Translations under genes and position numbers: made by a program
Notes under the pieces: model-generated
What the model saw: only the letters and a program-made list of their open reading frames with translations
What the model was told of the DNA's origin: nothing
Databases searched by the model: none
In this document: positions 10,280 through 17,842 of the stretch, piece after piece
How positions within the stretch are numbered: the stretch's first letter is position 1
Layout of the letters: each line of letters starts with the position of its first letter
Assembly (NCBI GenBank): GCA_017993335.1
Contig: JAGOMX010000009.1
Coordinates: forward strand, 1 to 52,558
Direction: 5' to 3'
Length of the DNA: 52,558 nt
Source of the DNA: Alphaproteobacteria bacterium
GTDB taxonomy: Bacteria; Pseudomonadota; Alphaproteobacteria; JAGOMX01

Positions 10280-10324
10280 AAAACCTCAGGCTTAAACACC
10301 CAGCACAAGTGGATGCGTAGGTTT
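10280..10324. repeat. 45-bp direct repeat, left copy, flanking the YhcG nuclease gene
   Basis: This 45-bp sequence is identical to 11590-11634. It begins AAAACCTCAGGCTTAAAC and ends GGATGCGTAGGTTT, so its own ends are inversely related (AAACCT and AGGTTT). Together the two copies bracket exactly one gene. It could be an integration-site duplication, a recombination substrate or one of two copies of a small palindromic repeat. Confidence 0.85.
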
Positions 10325-10437
10325 TAGGGTCCGGTGTGCAGTGGCTCAGCAAGAAATAGTGCAATTCCCAAATATTTTTTTCGCTTAAAATGATTTCAAG
10401 CAATCGATTGACAAACATAAGCATTTAAGGCAATCAC

Positions 10438-11526
10438 ATGTATAGGGCGTTTGTTCAATCACAGGGTTATATAATTATGGGTAAGGCTATTTCTTTTCAT
10501 ACTGAAAAAGAATACAAATATTTCTTACAAGAAATAAAAAACAAAATTCAAGTAACGCGAATGCAAACTTCTTTAGCTGTGAATCAACAGCTAATTATGT
10601 TTTATTGGGAGCTTGGTAGAATGATACTTGATAAACAACAGCTTTCAAATTGGGGTGATAAACTCATAGAAGAGCTGGCGTTGGACCTTAAAAAAAGCTT
10701 TCCTGACACCCAAGGTTTTTCTCGCAGCAATCTTCATAGTATGAAAAAATTTGCACAGGCCTACGAAACACCGGAAATTGTCCAAGCACTGCCTGGACAA
10801 TTACCGTGGACACATAATCTTGTTCTGCTGGAGCGCTTAAAAGACAACGATATGAGAATGTGGTATGCCAGGCGGACTCTGGAAAATGGATGGTCTTACC
10901 GCATGCTTATGTCTCACATTAAAGAGGACCTGTATACAGCTCAGGGATGCAATGATCTCAAAATAAACAACTTCCCTTCTTTGTTAGCGGCCCCTCAGTC
11001 AAAATTAGCTGAAGAAATACTTAAGGATCCATACAAGTTCCATTTCTTAACTATTGGCCAGGATGCGCATGAAAAAGATATACACCGGGGCCTTTTGGAT
11101 CATGTTAAACAATTTCTCATGGAGTTGGGGCAGGGATTCGCCCTGTATAGCACTCATTACCCAATTACAGTATCAGAAAAAAGGTTTGAAATCGATTTGC
11201 TCATGTATCACACTAAGCTTCACTGTTATGTAGTTGTTGAATTAAAAAGAGGCGAGTTTCAGCCTCGGGACGCTGGTCAATTGAACTTCTATCTTTCAGC
11301 TGTTGACGATATACTTAAAACCCCCGAAGACAAGCCATCTATAGGCTTGCTTCTGTGTGAGAAAAAAGATCGTGTTGTTGCTGAATATGCTCTTCGTGAT
11401 GTTAACAAACCAATAGGGATATCTGAATATGAACTGGGCCAAGCCTTGCCTAAAGAAATATTGGGTAAGTTGCCCACTATTGAAGAAATTGAAGCAGAAT
11501 TAAATTCTTCGTCTTCCTCGTCGTAA
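10438..11526 (+). CDS. YhcG-type PD-(D/E)XK nuclease domain protein (DUF1016 N-terminal)
   Basis: Belongs to the YhcG family: an N-terminal DUF1016 helical, DNA-binding-like region (VNQQLIMFYWELGRMI, then FPDTQGFSRSNLHSMKKFAQAY and LPWTHNLVLL) followed by a C-terminal PD-(D/E)XK nuclease fold. Candidate active-site residues are Asp253 in FEIDLLM, Glu268 and Lys270 in VVVELKRGEF. The product is 362 residues with a Ser-rich tail. An internal ATG at 10477 (MGKAISFH), preceded by AGGG, is an equally plausible start. The gene lies alone between two identical 45-bp direct repeats and is oriented against both neighbours, which suggests acquisition as a cassette. Family members occur in mobile and defence-associated settings; the biological role here is not known. 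Confidence 0.88.
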   Translation: MYRAFVQSQGYIIMGKAISFHTEKEYKYFLQEIKNKIQVTRMQTSLAVNQQLIMFYWELGRMILDKQQLSNWGDKLIEELALDLKKSFPDTQGFSRSNLHSMKKFAQAYETPEIVQALPGQLPWTHNLVLLERLKDNDMRMWYARRTLENGWSYRMLMSHIKEDLYTAQGCNDLKINNFPSLLAAPQSKLAEEILKDPYKFHFLTIGQDAHEKDIHRGLLDHVKQFLMELGQGFALYSTHYPITVSEKRFEIDLLMYHTKLHCYVVVELKRGEFQPRDAGQLNFYLSAVDDILKTPEDKPSIGLLLCEKKDRVVAEYALRDVNKPIGISEYELGQALPKEILGKLPTIEEIEAELNSSSSSS

Positions 11527-11589
11527 TTTAGTTTTACAGGCTTGTTGGTTAAAAAGACAAAATAGGTATTAAAGGCAAGGTTCAGAGAA

Positions 11590-11634
11590 AAAACCTCAGG
11601 CTTAAACACCCAGCACAAGTGGATGCGTAGGTTT
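11590..11634. repeat. 45-bp direct repeat, right copy, flanking the YhcG nuclease gene
   Basis: Identical over 45 bp to 10280-10324. It ends five bp before the stop codon of the next gene (minus strand). The distance between the two copies gives a unit of about 1.3 kb containing only the nuclease gene. Confidence 0.85.
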
Positions 11635-11639
11635 AAAAC

Positions 11640-12215
11640 TCATTCCATTTCCACATGCCGTGGGTGTGTGCGCTTGTCTTGCTTGGCGAGAGATTCTATG
11701 TCGTTTTTTTCATGTTCTGCCCATAATTCCCGGACGCATTCTCGCAGGCCTGCATCCTCAATGCCATAGATGCCGATGTTTCCATAGACAAAAACGGGTA
11801 ATTTAAATTCAGCCTTTAGAGCTTTTATTCTTTCTGTCAACAGAAGCCGTTCCTGTTGCAGGAATTCTAGAGCATCCATCGAATCGTTGGTTATATATAT
11901 AGCATTCCTTATGATGTGATGAGCGAATCGGCATTTTTTTTCATTATGTTCGACCAGATAAACACTGTCTATGGATTGGAAATGTTTTGTGAAACCTCGA
12001 ATTTGTTCTTTAAGATTTTTATAATGGACACTTTCTGGATGGCCAATAAGAGTCGTTTTTCCATCGCTTTCTTGCACTATTTTTACATCTGCCACGGTAA
12101 GGGTGGTGTGAAAAGAATAGCGTCCTTGTGTGAATTCTGCGGTGAGGGATAGCTCGCTTGCTATGGCGGGTGATGCCATGAGCATTAGAATGACGATAAA
12201 AAGCCCATGAAACAT
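11640..12215 (-). CDS. Secreted protein of unknown function
   Basis: I do not recognise this 191-residue protein. Residues 1-19 (MFHGLFIVILMLMASPAIA) are a good Sec signal peptide with a likely cleavage after ASPAIA-SE. The mature part has a beta-rich N-terminal half (LTAEFTQGRYSFHTTLTVADVKIV), a central charged segment and a C-terminal helical region with two Cys residues in total (CRFAHH and LRECVREL), which could form a disulfide in the periplasm. A strong AAGGAG Shine-Dalgarno precedes the ATG. It stands alone on the minus strand between the YhcG cassette and uup. Confidence 0.7.
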   Translation of the reverse strand: MFHGLFIVILMLMASPAIASELSLTAEFTQGRYSFHTTLTVADVKIVQESDGKTTLIGHPESVHYKNLKEQIRGFTKHFQSIDSVYLVEHNEKKCRFAHHIIRNAIYITNDSMDALEFLQQERLLLTERIKALKAEFKLPVFVYGNIGIYGIEDAGLRECVRELWAEHEKNDIESLAKQDKRTHPRHVEME

Positions 12216-12379
12216 AGTTTTCTCCTTTTAAGAAGCCGTGGAATTTAACCCTATATGCATTGTTACATGTAGGTGCTTCTATAGCATAGCCAGAATGTTC
12301 TTTCTTTTTGGTGAAAAAACATTACGCCTATGATCGGTTGTGATGGATTTTTATCTATGATTGTGGTTAATGTAGCCTT

Positions 12380-14188
12380 ATGAGAAAAGAGAGCCCATCC
12401 TTACAACTTAAAAATATTCGTTTTTCCATCGGGAATAGCGTGCTGTTTCGCGGCGTTGATCTGGCTGTTGAACCTAGGGCGCGGATTTGCCTTGTGGGGC
12501 GCAATGGTTGCGGTAAGTCGACACTTATGCGTTTGATGGTCGGGCTGATGGAGGCGGACGAAGGTGAAATTTCTATCCAGCCTGGAACACGGATAACCTA
12601 TATGCCGCAGGAACCCTCTTTTCCACAGGACAGCACCGCCCTAGAATACGTCTCCAGCCAGGAACATGTAAATGCTCATGAAGCCAAGGCTTTGCTGGAT
12701 GATTTAGGGATTGCTTATGACAAGTCCTTAGATAACCTATCCGGAGGAGAAGCTAGGCGAGTTTCTTTAGCTTATGCCTTGGTTAACGAACCAGATATCC
12801 TGCTTTTGGATGAACCTACCAACCATTTAGATGTGGCCACCATTGAGTGGCTAGAGGTAAAGCTTAAATCTTTTCGTGGCAGTGTAGTCATGATCAGTCA
12901 TGATCGTACGTTTTTAAGTCATACAACCAAAACAACGCTGTGGCTGGATGAGGGCGTTATTCGTAAGTTAAACCAGGGATATGGCGCGTTTGAAGAATGG
13001 TCGATGCAGCTTCTGGAAGAAGAAGTCAAGAACAAGATCAAAATGGATCGGTTAATCGAACAGGAAACCGAGTGGTCTCGCGGGGGTATTTCTGCCCGGC
13101 GCAAACGAAATCAAGGGCGCTTGGCCAGGCTTGGTGAATTACGTACGGCGCGGGAACAGGCGTTGCGATCTTTAAAAATGGGCCGTATAGAGGCTTCCAC
13201 CTCGGATATCTCCAGCAAAAGCATTATTGAGGCTTACGATATTTCAAAATCTTATGATGGGCGCGTATTAATTAAAAATTTTACAACACGTATTGTTAGA
13301 GGGGATCGCATTGGGATTATTGGCCCAAATGGCACCGGTAAAACGACTCTGTTGAAAATGTTAATTGGAGATTTAAAGCCAGACACGGGTTCTGTGAAAG
13401 TTTCTAAGCGTTTAATGCCGATCTATTTAGACCAAAACAGAACGAAGTTAGATCCCCATAAAACGATTCTGGAGATCTTATGTCCCGGTGGTGGAGACAT
13501 GGTAAAGGTCATGGGTAAACCCAAGCATGTGGCGGCTTATATCAAAGACTTTTTGTTTGATCCGGCGCAATTACGCGGACCCGTCAGTGTATTGTCCGGC
13601 GGTGAAAAAAATCGTCTGTTGCTGGCATTGTCCTTGGCCCAAGATTCTAATTTGCTGATTTTAGACGAGCCCACCAACGATTTAGATATGGATACTCTCG
13701 ATCGGCTACAAGACATGTTGGCGGCCTATGAGGGGTCTTTGATTATTGTCAGCCATGATCGTGCGTTTTTGGATAATGTAGTGACGTCTACCATTGTTAT
13801 GGAAGGGGACGGATCTGTTATTGAGTATGCCGGTGGCTATGAGGATTACCTGGCGCAAAAACGCGGCGGTAGTCGGGATGACGCGGGTAGAGTTGAAACG
13901 AAAGAAAAAAAAACATCCGAACGCAATCGGGAAAAATCGCCAGACAAACTGAAAAAATTGAGTTTTAAGGATCAATACGCCCTTAAACACTTACCCCAAG
14001 AAATTCAAGCCCTGCAGAATAAAATAGAAGCCCTCGAGATGCAGCTGCAAGATCCGAATCTGTACACCAAGGGTCCTGAAAAAGCTCATGAATTCGCCGA
14101 AATCCTGGCAGGCTTAAAGACAGAAAAAGAAGAAAAAGAACACCGTTGGTTAGAGCTAGAAATGCTACGCGAGGAGATAGAATCTTAA
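12380..14188 (+). CDS. uup: ABC-F family ATPase, Uup type
   Basis: Soluble tandem ABC ATPase of the ABC-F class, members of which act on ribosomes; Uup of E. coli is linked to precise excision of transposons and to ribosome-related functions. The 602-residue protein has two nucleotide-binding domains: Walker A GRNGCGKST (Lys46) and GPNGTGKTT (Lys321), signatures LSGGEARR and LSGGEKNR, and Walker B LLLDEPTNHLD and LILDEPTNDLD. A charged linker and a C-terminal coiled coil (about 535-602) match Uup rather than EttA. The gene ends 11 bp before the cassette at 14199; the left target-site duplication begins one base after the stop codon, so its coding sequence is intact. Confidence 0.93.
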   Translation: MRKESPSLQLKNIRFSIGNSVLFRGVDLAVEPRARICLVGRNGCGKSTLMRLMVGLMEADEGEISIQPGTRITYMPQEPSFPQDSTALEYVSSQEHVNAHEAKALLDDLGIAYDKSLDNLSGGEARRVSLAYALVNEPDILLLDEPTNHLDVATIEWLEVKLKSFRGSVVMISHDRTFLSHTTKTTLWLDEGVIRKLNQGYGAFEEWSMQLLEEEVKNKIKMDRLIEQETEWSRGGISARRKRNQGRLARLGELRTAREQALRSLKMGRIEASTSDISSKSIIEAYDISKSYDGRVLIKNFTTRIVRGDRIGIIGPNGTGKTTLLKMLIGDLKPDTGSVKVSKRLMPIYLDQNRTKLDPHKTILEILCPGGGDMVKVMGKPKHVAAYIKDFLFDPAQLRGPVSVLSGGEKNRLLLALSLAQDSNLLILDEPTNDLDMDTLDRLQDMLAAYEGSLIIVSHDRAFLDNVVTSTIVMEGDGSVIEYAGGYEDYLAQKRGGSRDDAGRVETKEKKTSERNREKSPDKLKKLSFKDQYALKHLPQEIQALQNKIEALEMQLQDPNLYTKGPEKAHEFAEILAGLKTEKEEKEHRWLELEMLREEIES

Positions 14189-14198
14189 TTCTTGTGTT
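14189..14198. repeat. Target-site duplication, left copy (TTCTTGTGTT)
   Basis: Ten bases, TTCTTGTGTT, directly abut the outer end of the left terminal inverted repeat and recur exactly at 16124-16133 beyond the right end. Confidence 0.85.
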
Positions 14199-14340
14199 CA
14201 GGACCTACGCATGAAAAATACACAAAACATGCCGTCCACACCTGTCACACCTGCGCAGGCAAGTATTGCACAACAAAGTGCTGGGCGACTCGACCTTCGG
14301 AAAGCTTTTTAAAATCAACCATATCTCCACAAATCTTCAA

Positions 14341-14394
14341 ATGTCAATGAACGGAGACGATTTTATCTGTCATTATATCTCCTCTAATTGACAT
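14341..14394. promoter_or_regulatory. 8-bp inverted repeat overlapping the cassette promoter
   Basis: ATGTCAAT (14341-14348) recurs inverted as ATTGACAT (14387-14394); the right copy covers the -35 element of the cargo gene promoter. It could be an operator or simply a chance symmetry. A further partial symmetry, GGAGA and TCTCC, lies between the two. Confidence 0.3.
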
Positions 14395-14416
14395 ATGCTG
14401 ATTTATGGAGAATAAT
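14388..14416 (+). promoter_or_regulatory. Promoter of the cassette ATPase gene
   Basis: A perfect -35 TTGACA (14388-14393), a 17-bp spacer and a -10 AATAAT (14411-14416) form the best sigma70-type promoter in the window. It lies inside the mobile cassette, 32 bp before the chosen ATG, so the cargo brings its own expression signal. Confidence 0.7.
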
Positions 14417-14447
14417 GGGTCATGACATATTTAGAGGGAAGAAGATT

Positions 14448-15887
14448 ATGAGCAGATTCATAGGGAGAGAGCAAGAACTAGATGCTCTTGGCATGTTTCT
14501 TCAGAAAAAGAGTGCAAGCCTGGTTGTCATAAAAGGACGACGAAGGATTGGCAAGAGCCGCCTTGTGGAAGAATTTGCTAAGAGAAATCATTTTGACGCT
14601 TTTTACACCATTTCCGGGCTCAGTCCAACACCTGAAACTACCGCCCAATCAGAAAGGGACGCATTCGCGAGTCAGCTGGATGCAATTTCAGGAATAGCAG
14701 GAATTCGGTCTAATGACTGGGCAAGTCTGTTCCTTTTGTTTAATGAGAGGATACAGGAAAAAAGAGTATTGGTCTTATTTGATGAAATCTCATGGATGGG
14801 ATCAAAAGACCCGGACTTCCTGGGAAAATTCAAGAATGCATGGGACCTACATTTTAAAAAAAACGACAATCTTATTTTTATCTTATGTGGGTCTGTATCC
14901 AGCTGGATTGAGGAAAATATACTCGCCAGCACAGGTTTTGTCGGCCGTATTTCCTACGTGCTCAACCTTAAAGAAATGCCCTTGCCTGATTGCACAAAAT
15001 TTTGGGGCACTTCATCGTCCCAGGTTTCGTCCTTCGAAAAATTCAAGGTATTGTCTGTTACAGGTGGAGTCCCTCTCTACCTAGAACATATCAATCCACA
15101 ACTGTCCGCAGAAGAGAATATTACTGCTCTTTGTTTTCGATCTGGAGGCCTGCTCGTACGTGAGTTTGATAATATTTTCACAGATCTTTTCTCCAATAAG
15201 AACGCCACCTATAAAAAAATAGTAGAGACCCTGGCGAATGGTGCTTCTACCCAAGAAGAGATCTGCCAGAAAATCGGACTTAAACGTTCCGGAGACATCT
15301 CAAGATATCTCGCTGATCTAATACAAGCTGGATTTATCTCTCGGGACAGGACCTGGCAGTTTAAAACGGGTAAGACATCGAGACTAAGCCAATACAGGGT
15401 TAGTGACAATTATTCTCGATTCTATCTAAAATATATAGAACCTAATCGAGGAAAAATAGAGCAGGATCAATTTTTATCTAAAACCGTCTCCGGTCTTACG
15501 AAATGGACTATAATAATGGGGCTTCAGTTTGAGAACCTGGTTTTAAGCAACCGACAAATTATCTGGAACATGTTAAAAATTGAATCTGAGGATATTCTTT
15601 GCAATAATCCATACTTTCAGAGACCAACGAAACGGCACCCAGGATGTCAGGTAGATTATTTAATCCAGACAAGATTCAATACCGTCTATATCTGTGAAAT
15701 AAAATTCACACAGAAGGAGCTGGGAACTTCCATAATCAAAGAAGTGAGTGAGAAGATCAAAAGCTTATCTCTGCCAAAGCATTTTTCTTATCGGCCGGTT
15801 CTGATCCATGTGAACGGTGTTTCAGATGAGGTCGCCGAGAGTGGCTTTTTTTCAAAGATAATTGATTTCGGCGATTTTCTGAAGTAG
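14448..15887 (+). CDS. Archaeal-type ATPase with winged helix and C-terminal DUF234/PD-(D/E)XK domain
   Basis: Member of the ATPase family first defined in archaea (ATP-binding protein plus DUF234). The 479-residue protein begins with the typical FIGREQELDAL, has Walker A GRRRIGKS (residues 30-37), Walker B VLVLFDEIS (Asp112-Glu113) and the sensor ILCGSVSSW. A winged-helix segment (about 265-300, ASTQEEICQKIGLKRSGDISRYL) follows. The C-terminus has a PD-(D/E)XK-like core: Asp403 in VDYLI, Glu417 and Lys419 in CEIKF. The start is set by GAGGGA eight to ten bases before ATG 14448; an earlier in-frame TTG at 14388 lies within the -35 box. It is the only clear gene of a mobile cassette. Substrate and role are unknown. 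Confidence 0.87.
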   Translation: MSRFIGREQELDALGMFLQKKSASLVVIKGRRRIGKSRLVEEFAKRNHFDAFYTISGLSPTPETTAQSERDAFASQLDAISGIAGIRSNDWASLFLLFNERIQEKRVLVLFDEISWMGSKDPDFLGKFKNAWDLHFKKNDNLIFILCGSVSSWIEENILASTGFVGRISYVLNLKEMPLPDCTKFWGTSSSQVSSFEKFKVLSVTGGVPLYLEHINPQLSAEENITALCFRSGGLLVREFDNIFTDLFSNKNATYKKIVETLANGASTQEEICQKIGLKRSGDISRYLADLIQAGFISRDRTWQFKTGKTSRLSQYRVSDNYSRFYLKYIEPNRGKIEQDQFLSKTVSGLTKWTIIMGLQFENLVLSNRQIIWNMLKIESEDILCNNPYFQRPTKRHPGCQVDYLIQTRFNTVYICEIKFTQKELGTSIIKEVSEKIKSLSLPKHFSYRPVLIHVNGVSDEVAESGFFSKIIDFGDFLK

Positions 15888-16075
15888 GCAGATAGAGAGG
15901 GGACCCTTAAAAAGGTAATGGTGTTCCATTGCGTAAAGATAGCCAAACTTTTCTTCACTGCCTGGGAAGTCTCATGGCCAATCTCTAAAACCCAAATGTG
16001 GCACCGTTTTGGAACAAAAGTAATCGGAACTAGTTTAGAGACGGTCCGCATTACTGAATTTCTAGGAATGCCTCT
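15888..16075. other. Cargo tail of the cassette, no convincing gene
   Basis: About 190 bp between the ATPase stop codon and the inner right inverted repeat. Short reading frames exist on both strands but none has a Shine-Dalgarno sequence, a recognisable domain or a plausible length. It may be a remnant of a former cargo gene or transposase, or an untranslated tail. Together with the right end of the element and 90 bp beyond, it makes the 327-bp stretch without a gene before the next CDS. Confidence 0.4.
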
Positions 16076-16123
16076 CAGGTGTGGACGGCAGCTCCTCTCT
16101 TAAATTTTCATGCGTAGGCCCTG

Positions 16124-16133
16124 TTCTTGTGTT
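16124..16133. repeat. Target-site duplication, right copy (TTCTTGTGTT)
   Basis: Exact copy of 14189-14198 directly outside the right terminal inverted repeat. Confidence 0.85.
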
Positions 16134-16214
16134 TGCAATGGATGGTTTTTTCTTGTACAAATAGTAAAATTTTACACTCCCTTAACCCCATATATTTTTT
16201 CGTAAGAGTATGAA

Positions 16215-16847
16215 ATGAATCAAATTTTAGCGGCAATATTTTTTCTATCTGTCCTATCAAGCGCATCCATGGCGTCGAATGAGGAAATGTCTATTCGAAA
16301 TGCTCAGGCCCTTTGCCCGAGTGTAGAAGAAAAAAATATGGATGAAGCCTGGAATCTATTTAGGCACTTACCTGAACCTAAAAAGGAAGACATAGATGGC
16401 TATTTATTAAAAGTTTCGGATTGTGTGAGTCCTGAAGTGCGATTGAGGGGGTATCGTCGGTTGTTAGAAAAGCAATCTATGCCAGATGTTTTGAAGGCTG
16501 CTTTGAATGTTGCTCTTGTTCATAAGCCAGAGGACGTTGCGATGTTTAAATCTGAGGCCGCTAAGGAGATTTCATCAACCCCAGGGGCGATGGAATTATT
16601 TGATGCCCCTGTGATCGCCGGAAATTATACGTTTCATTATGGGGCCCAACATCAATATGTTTTATTTGAAAAACGATTGATGAACCAAATTCGTTTTGCA
16701 CAGATGGAACAAGAAATTCAAAGGCAAAAGGAAAAGTTGGCAAAAGATCCCAGTAGCCATCAGAACCTTAAGGCTCGCGCTGAATTTCAGCAAAATGTTT
16801 TTTGGTGTAGCTTACTCGTTCTCGGCGGCTATCTGATTTTTGGTTAA
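16215..16847 (+). CDS. Secreted or envelope protein of unknown function, paralogue of the next gene
   Basis: Unrecognised 210-residue protein. It begins with a signal peptide (MNQILAAIFFLSVLSSASMA, residues 1-20) and ends with a hydrophobic segment (VFWCSLLVLGGYLIFG) that could anchor it in a membrane. The mature part is helical and acidic. The segment RLRGYRRLLEKQSMPDVL followed by AALNVAL resembles LRYVSYRELLSIYYEPVLF followed by AYNLAL in the neighbour downstream, so the two are probably distant duplicates (judged by eye). The neighbour starts 69 bp later on the same strand, so they may be co-expressed. Confidence 0.7.
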   Translation: MNQILAAIFFLSVLSSASMASNEEMSIRNAQALCPSVEEKNMDEAWNLFRHLPEPKKEDIDGYLLKVSDCVSPEVRLRGYRRLLEKQSMPDVLKAALNVALVHKPEDVAMFKSEAAKEISSTPGAMELFDAPVIAGNYTFHYGAQHQYVLFEKRLMNQIRFAQMEQEIQRQKEKLAKDPSSHQNLKARAEFQQNVFWCSLLVLGGYLIFG

Positions 16848-16916
16848 AAAGGGCCTATTACTTTTTCCAGAAGTGTGATTCAATCTATCCATAATAAAAA
16901 AATAATAGGGGTAGAC

Positions 16917-17606
16917 ATGGGAAAATGGATCGTTTTTGTGGTTATGTGGTTAGGCCTTGCGAATGCTTTCGCGAGTTCAGAAAATGAGTCTTTGCCGTAT
17001 AAGGTGTATTATAACTTTCAATGTTTCTGTCCAGATGACGAACAACGTATGAAGGGAATGTTTGAGGAAACGCAAGCTGAGGTAGCGAAATTAAAAACTG
17101 AAAATCCAGAGATGGATTTAGAGACATATCTTGAAACGGTCAATCCTCTTTCGAAATCCCTTATTCCGCAGATTCTCTCTTGTCAAAGTGCGTTGCTTAG
17201 ATATGTGTCATATCGGGAGCTATTGTCGATCTATTATGAGCCTGTTTTGTTCAGGATAGCTTACAATCTCGCCCTTATTATAGACGTGGTAAACGCCAAA
17301 GATATTCCAGAACTCGGTTATAAAACCATTGCTTCTTTTTCCTTTGACGATGCAACGAAAAATACTCTTATCCGCGATTTAGAAAGAATTTCTGAAGACG
17401 AGCAGTTTAGGCCTTTTTATTCGGAATTGGAAAATGGAGCATGGGTGTTGAGTAAATTGGGTCTTCCACCTTTTACTTTTCCCAGTGGGACTAAAAGTGT
17501 TTTGTCTGCCGTAAAGAAATCAGCAAAAGACTTTTTGTTCTCTTCATATACACTGATGGTGGCGGTTACAGTTCCCGCTTTTCTGTATTTTATGCCGGCT
17601 GTGTAA
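16917..17606 (+). CDS. Secreted or envelope protein of unknown function, paralogue of the previous gene
   Basis: Unrecognised 229-residue protein. The start at 16917 is chosen because it begins a clear signal peptide (MGKWIVFVVMWLGLANAFAS) and is preceded by AGGGG; an in-frame upstream start at 16875 would add 14 residues and spoil the signal. Two Cys residues (FQCFC) follow the signal peptide closely and another occurs in LSCQSALLRY. The C-terminus is hydrophobic (TLMVAVTVPAFLYFMPAV), as in the neighbour upstream, suggesting a membrane-attached periplasmic protein. The stop codon lies eight bp from a TA-flanked MITE. Confidence 0.7.
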   Translation: MGKWIVFVVMWLGLANAFASSENESLPYKVYYNFQCFCPDDEQRMKGMFEETQAEVAKLKTENPEMDLETYLETVNPLSKSLIPQILSCQSALLRYVSYRELLSIYYEPVLFRIAYNLALIIDVVNAKDIPELGYKTIASFSFDDATKNTLIRDLERISEDEQFRPFYSELENGAWVLSKLGLPPFTFPSGTKSVLSAVKKSAKDFLFSSYTLMVAVTVPAFLYFMPAV

Positions 17607-17613
17607 AGGGTTA

Positions 17614-17842
17614 TACTAATTCCTATAATTAAGTATACAGATAGAGGCTGTCTTAAATCTCCTCAACCATAGCCTGTCATACCTGCGCAGGCAGGTATCC
17701 AGCGCAACATGTGCCTCGAAGAGGCTCAATATTTACTTGCTTCTGTGGTATGAAATAAATGGAGAGCTGCTGCGCAGCACTTTCTTCGCGGGAATGACAG
17801 GCGGTGAAGATAAGATTTATCAGTTATTTTATGGAATTAGTA
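17614..17842. mobile_element. TA-flanked MITE (copy A) between convergent genes
   Basis: The ends are inverted (CTAATTCC inside a left TA, GGAATTAG before a right TA). Left subterminal sequence TATAATTAAGTATACAG and right subterminal TTTATCAGTTATTTTATGG recur in the copies at 29855, 36942 and 37357. The interior holds the same hairpin module as the element at 2139, here in the opposite orientation and lacking about 19 bp near its right side compared with the 29855 copy. The TA flanks are what Tc1/mariner/IS630-type insertion would give (inference). It occupies almost all of the space between two convergent genes. Confidence 0.75.

Larger units (their letters stand above)
14199..16123. mobile_element. 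1,925-bp transposase-less mobile cassette carrying an ATPase-nuclease gene
   Basis: The ends are 21-bp inverted repeats (14199-14219 and 16103-16123) matching at 19 of 21 positions and matching the ends of the 222-bp element at 2139. A second, perfect 15-bp inverted repeat (14230-14244 and 16076-16090, TGCCGTCCACACCTG) lies just inside. The element is bracketed by a perfect 10-bp direct repeat. The left interior keeps part of the hairpin module seen in the short element; the rest has been replaced by about 1.7 kb of cargo with one clear gene, transcribed from its own promoter. No transposase is encoded. I infer a non-autonomous cassette moved in trans by an enzyme that recognises these ends. 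Confidence 0.82.

Noticed and set aside
10280-10324. Integron attC site
   Set aside because: The 45-bp repeat lacks the attC core-site pair (RYYYAAC and GTTRRRY) and no integrase is present.
15788-16103. Short frames on both strands at the end of the ATPase cassette
   Set aside because: They overlap the ATPase end or lack start signals, and the peptides match no family I recognise; kept only as an unexplained tail.
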